Source of the DNA: JAICLL01 sp035252155
GTDB taxonomy: Bacteria; Planctomycetota; Planctomycetia; Pirellulales; JAICIG01
Direction of reading: 5' to 3'
NCBI GenBank assembly: GCA_035252155.1
Contig: DATFDL010000767.1
Span: 1 to 6,837, forward strand
DNA: 6,837 nucleotides
The translations under genes and the position numbers were made by a program. Shown here in pieces: positions 5,732 to 6,837 of the stretch (position 1 is the first letter of the stretch; each line of letters starts with the position of its first letter). Below the pieces are notes generated by a model that had not been told where the DNA came from, searched no databases, and worked only from the letters and a program-made list of their open reading frames with translations.

Positions 5732-6775
5732 ATGAAATCCATACGAACTTTGTCGCTGCTCGCGCTGGGTTTTCTCGCGGTGGCGTCCGGCCTCTTTGTC
5801 CGGCAGGAATTTCTGCGACGTGGCCAGACGCCGGCGGGACTCATTATTACCGCCGACGCCGCGCCACTTCCCCAGCCGGCTCCATCGCCCAAAGAAATCG
5901 CCCGGCCGCACTTGATATGGGCGCAGCGGGAAGCGGCCAACGCGCTCGACGAGCATTTGAAAGAGGTCGATCAGTTTTTCGCCGACAGCAGACAGCACAC
6001 GCCCGAGTTTGCCCAGCGGGCCTTGGGCTGGGGCAGCAAGTGGCGTTTCGCGGCCGACCATGTCCCCTTCACCAAGGGCGGCCGGCACCAGGCTTTCATC
6101 CGCGCGCAATTCGAGGAGCACCTTTTCACGCCGACTCAGCTTGCCGAGCTCGTCGAGCAGGTGGTGGCCGGCTACCTGGCTCACCTCCGCAGCGTCGAAG
6201 GCGAGATGCTCGTAAGAGTGCGGGCGGACGTGGCAGATTTCCCCGAGGCGTATCCGATCGCTCGACTCGACGAGGCCGACTTTGAAGCGCAGTACGACGA
6301 AGCCGTAGCCCAAGCGCTCGCGGCGGCATCGAGTGGCATGCGCTTTGATGTTGGCACGCTGCTGGTGAGCGAAATCGCCGGCGAGGTGTTGGCGCAGGTG
6401 GCGATCCGGCTGGGCGTCTCGGCGGGCATTTTGACAGCCGGAGCCGGTTCGTCTTGGGCCACGTTCGGCGTCGGCCTCGTCGTCGGACTAATCGTCGATC
6501 AGATTGTTTCGTGGGTCTGGGATTGGTACGCCGATCCCATCGGAAGTTTGACCATGCAACTCAACGCCAAGCTCGACGGGATTCATCGCCTCCTCGTCGA
6601 TGGCTCCGATGAGGTGCAAGGGCTGCGATCGCGGCTCAAGGCGTATGCTGAGAAGCGTGCCCGAGTTCGCGAGTCCGCTGTCCTGGCCGTGCTTGAAGCC
6701 AACGAGCGGACGAAAAACAACCTCCACCAAATCGGTTTTGAAAAAGAAAGCCGGCAATCCCGTTCGGGTCTGTAG
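5732..6775 (+). CDS. Unrecognised exported or membrane-anchored protein with Gly-rich hydrophobic core
   Basis: 347 residues, ATG with GAGG 7 bases upstream, TAG 6773-6775. K2-S-I-R5 followed by a hydrophobic stretch (residues 6-23) is a signal peptide or N-terminal anchor; A18-S-G20 would fit a cleavage site, otherwise it stays anchored. Residues 42-57 are a Pro/Ala-rich linker. Residues 60-200 are mostly charged amphipathic helices, including a basic-aromatic patch (WGSKWRFAADHVPF, 100-113). Residues 207-264 form the distinctive part: D-V-G-T-L-L-V-S-E-I-A-G-E-V-L then a Gly/Ala-rich hydrophobic run (about 229-262) with G-V-G-L-V-V-G-L-I-V-D and W-V-W-D-W. This could be one or two membrane helices or a buried glycine-packed hairpin. 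Residues 270-330 are again helical and charged, possibly coiled coil. The family is unknown to me; the hydrophobic hairpin might suggest membrane insertion, but no toxin or channel family is identified. It appears to be transcribed alone. Confidence 0.8.
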   Translation: MKSIRTLSLLALGFLAVASGLFVRQEFLRRGQTPAGLIITADAAPLPQPAPSPKEIARPHLIWAQREAANALDEHLKEVDQFFADSRQHTPEFAQRALGWGSKWRFAADHVPFTKGGRHQAFIRAQFEEHLFTPTQLAELVEQVVAGYLAHLRSVEGEMLVRVRADVADFPEAYPIARLDEADFEAQYDEAVAQALAAASSGMRFDVGTLLVSEIAGEVLAQVAIRLGVSAGILTAGAGSSWATFGVGLVVGLIVDQIVSWVWDWYADPIGSLTMQLNAKLDGIHRLLVDGSDEVQGLRSRLKAYAEKRARVRESAVLAVLEANERTKNNLHQIGFEKESRQSRSGL

Positions 6776-6776
6776 C

Positions 6777-6837
6777 GAACGGACTCCGTGCCGTTCCGCG
6801 AACTACGATGCGGCCTCGCGCCGCCCCTCACGGAACG
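6777..6837 (+). terminator. Weak terminator-like inverted repeats after the 5732 gene
   Basis: GAACGG (6777-6782) pairs with CCGTTC (6791-6796) around 8 bases, starting right after the stop. CGTTCCG (6792-6798) also pairs exactly with CGGAACG (6831-6837) at the window end. The two structures exclude each other. There is no T-tract within the window, so a Rho-independent terminator is only possible, not shown. Confidence 0.3.

Noticed and set aside
5668..6285. Plus-strand ATG frame beginning before the 5732 gene
   Set aside because: It runs out of frame through the 5732 gene, is rich in Arg/Gly/Pro and has its AGGAGG after, not before, the ATG.
5708..6313. Minus-strand open frame of 201 codons opposite the 5732 gene
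   Set aside because: The 5732 frame has an RBS, a signal or anchor segment and coherent helices; the antisense frame has none of these.
1..6837. CRISPR array, tRNA, rRNA, insertion sequence or attachment site
   Set aside because: No spaced repeat series, cloverleaf, transposase-like protein or flanking terminal repeat was seen by eye; a covariance-model and repeat search would settle this.

Overview
The window is high-GC DNA from a Gram-negative-type bacterium, most likely a planctomycete. That placement is inferred, not proven. It rests on an OmpL/BBP2-type outer-membrane barrel with a Cys-rich N-terminal part, a membrane Ser/Thr kinase with an extracytoplasmic Cache-type sensor, a long-form DUF433 protein, and several genes without a clear Shine-Dalgarno sequence.

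Layout. Positions 1-1242 (+) hold the 3' part of an outer-membrane beta-barrel porin gene; its start lies outside the window. It converges, with 7 bases between stop codons, on a complete 745-residue Ser/Thr protein kinase gene (1250-3487, -) with the order kinase, TM, double-Cache-like sensor, TM, short tail. A divergent intergenic region of about 100 bp with two inverted repeats (3510-3527 and 3532-3546) separates the kinase from four short rightward genes with gaps of 14, 20 and 27 bp. The first two (3592-3915, an unrecognised 108-residue protein; 3930-4382, a protein with a ribbon-helix-helix-like C-terminus) are clearly poorer in GC, and the second has a perfect AGGAGG. They look like a small transferred two-gene cassette. 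The next two (4403-4621 and 4649-5011) return to the GC-rich local composition and are unrecognised.

Positions 5027-5489 (-) hold a DUF433-family (antitoxin-like) gene broken by a frameshift at a (CG)4 run. A 242-bp intergenic region follows, then an unrecognised 347-residue exported or membrane-anchored protein with a Gly-rich hydrophobic core (5732-6775, +). The last 62 bases contain short inverted repeats that may form a weak terminator.

How the genes relate: no metabolic pathway links them. The porin and kinase are envelope and sensing functions on opposite strands and are not an operon. The centre looks like an accessory stretch with two antitoxin-like families (RHH and DUF433) and orphan small proteins. 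The best candidate for something undescribed is the 3592-4382 pair, possibly toxin-antitoxin-like or a small DNA-binding regulator with its partner. This is a hypothesis; no toxin fold is recognised.
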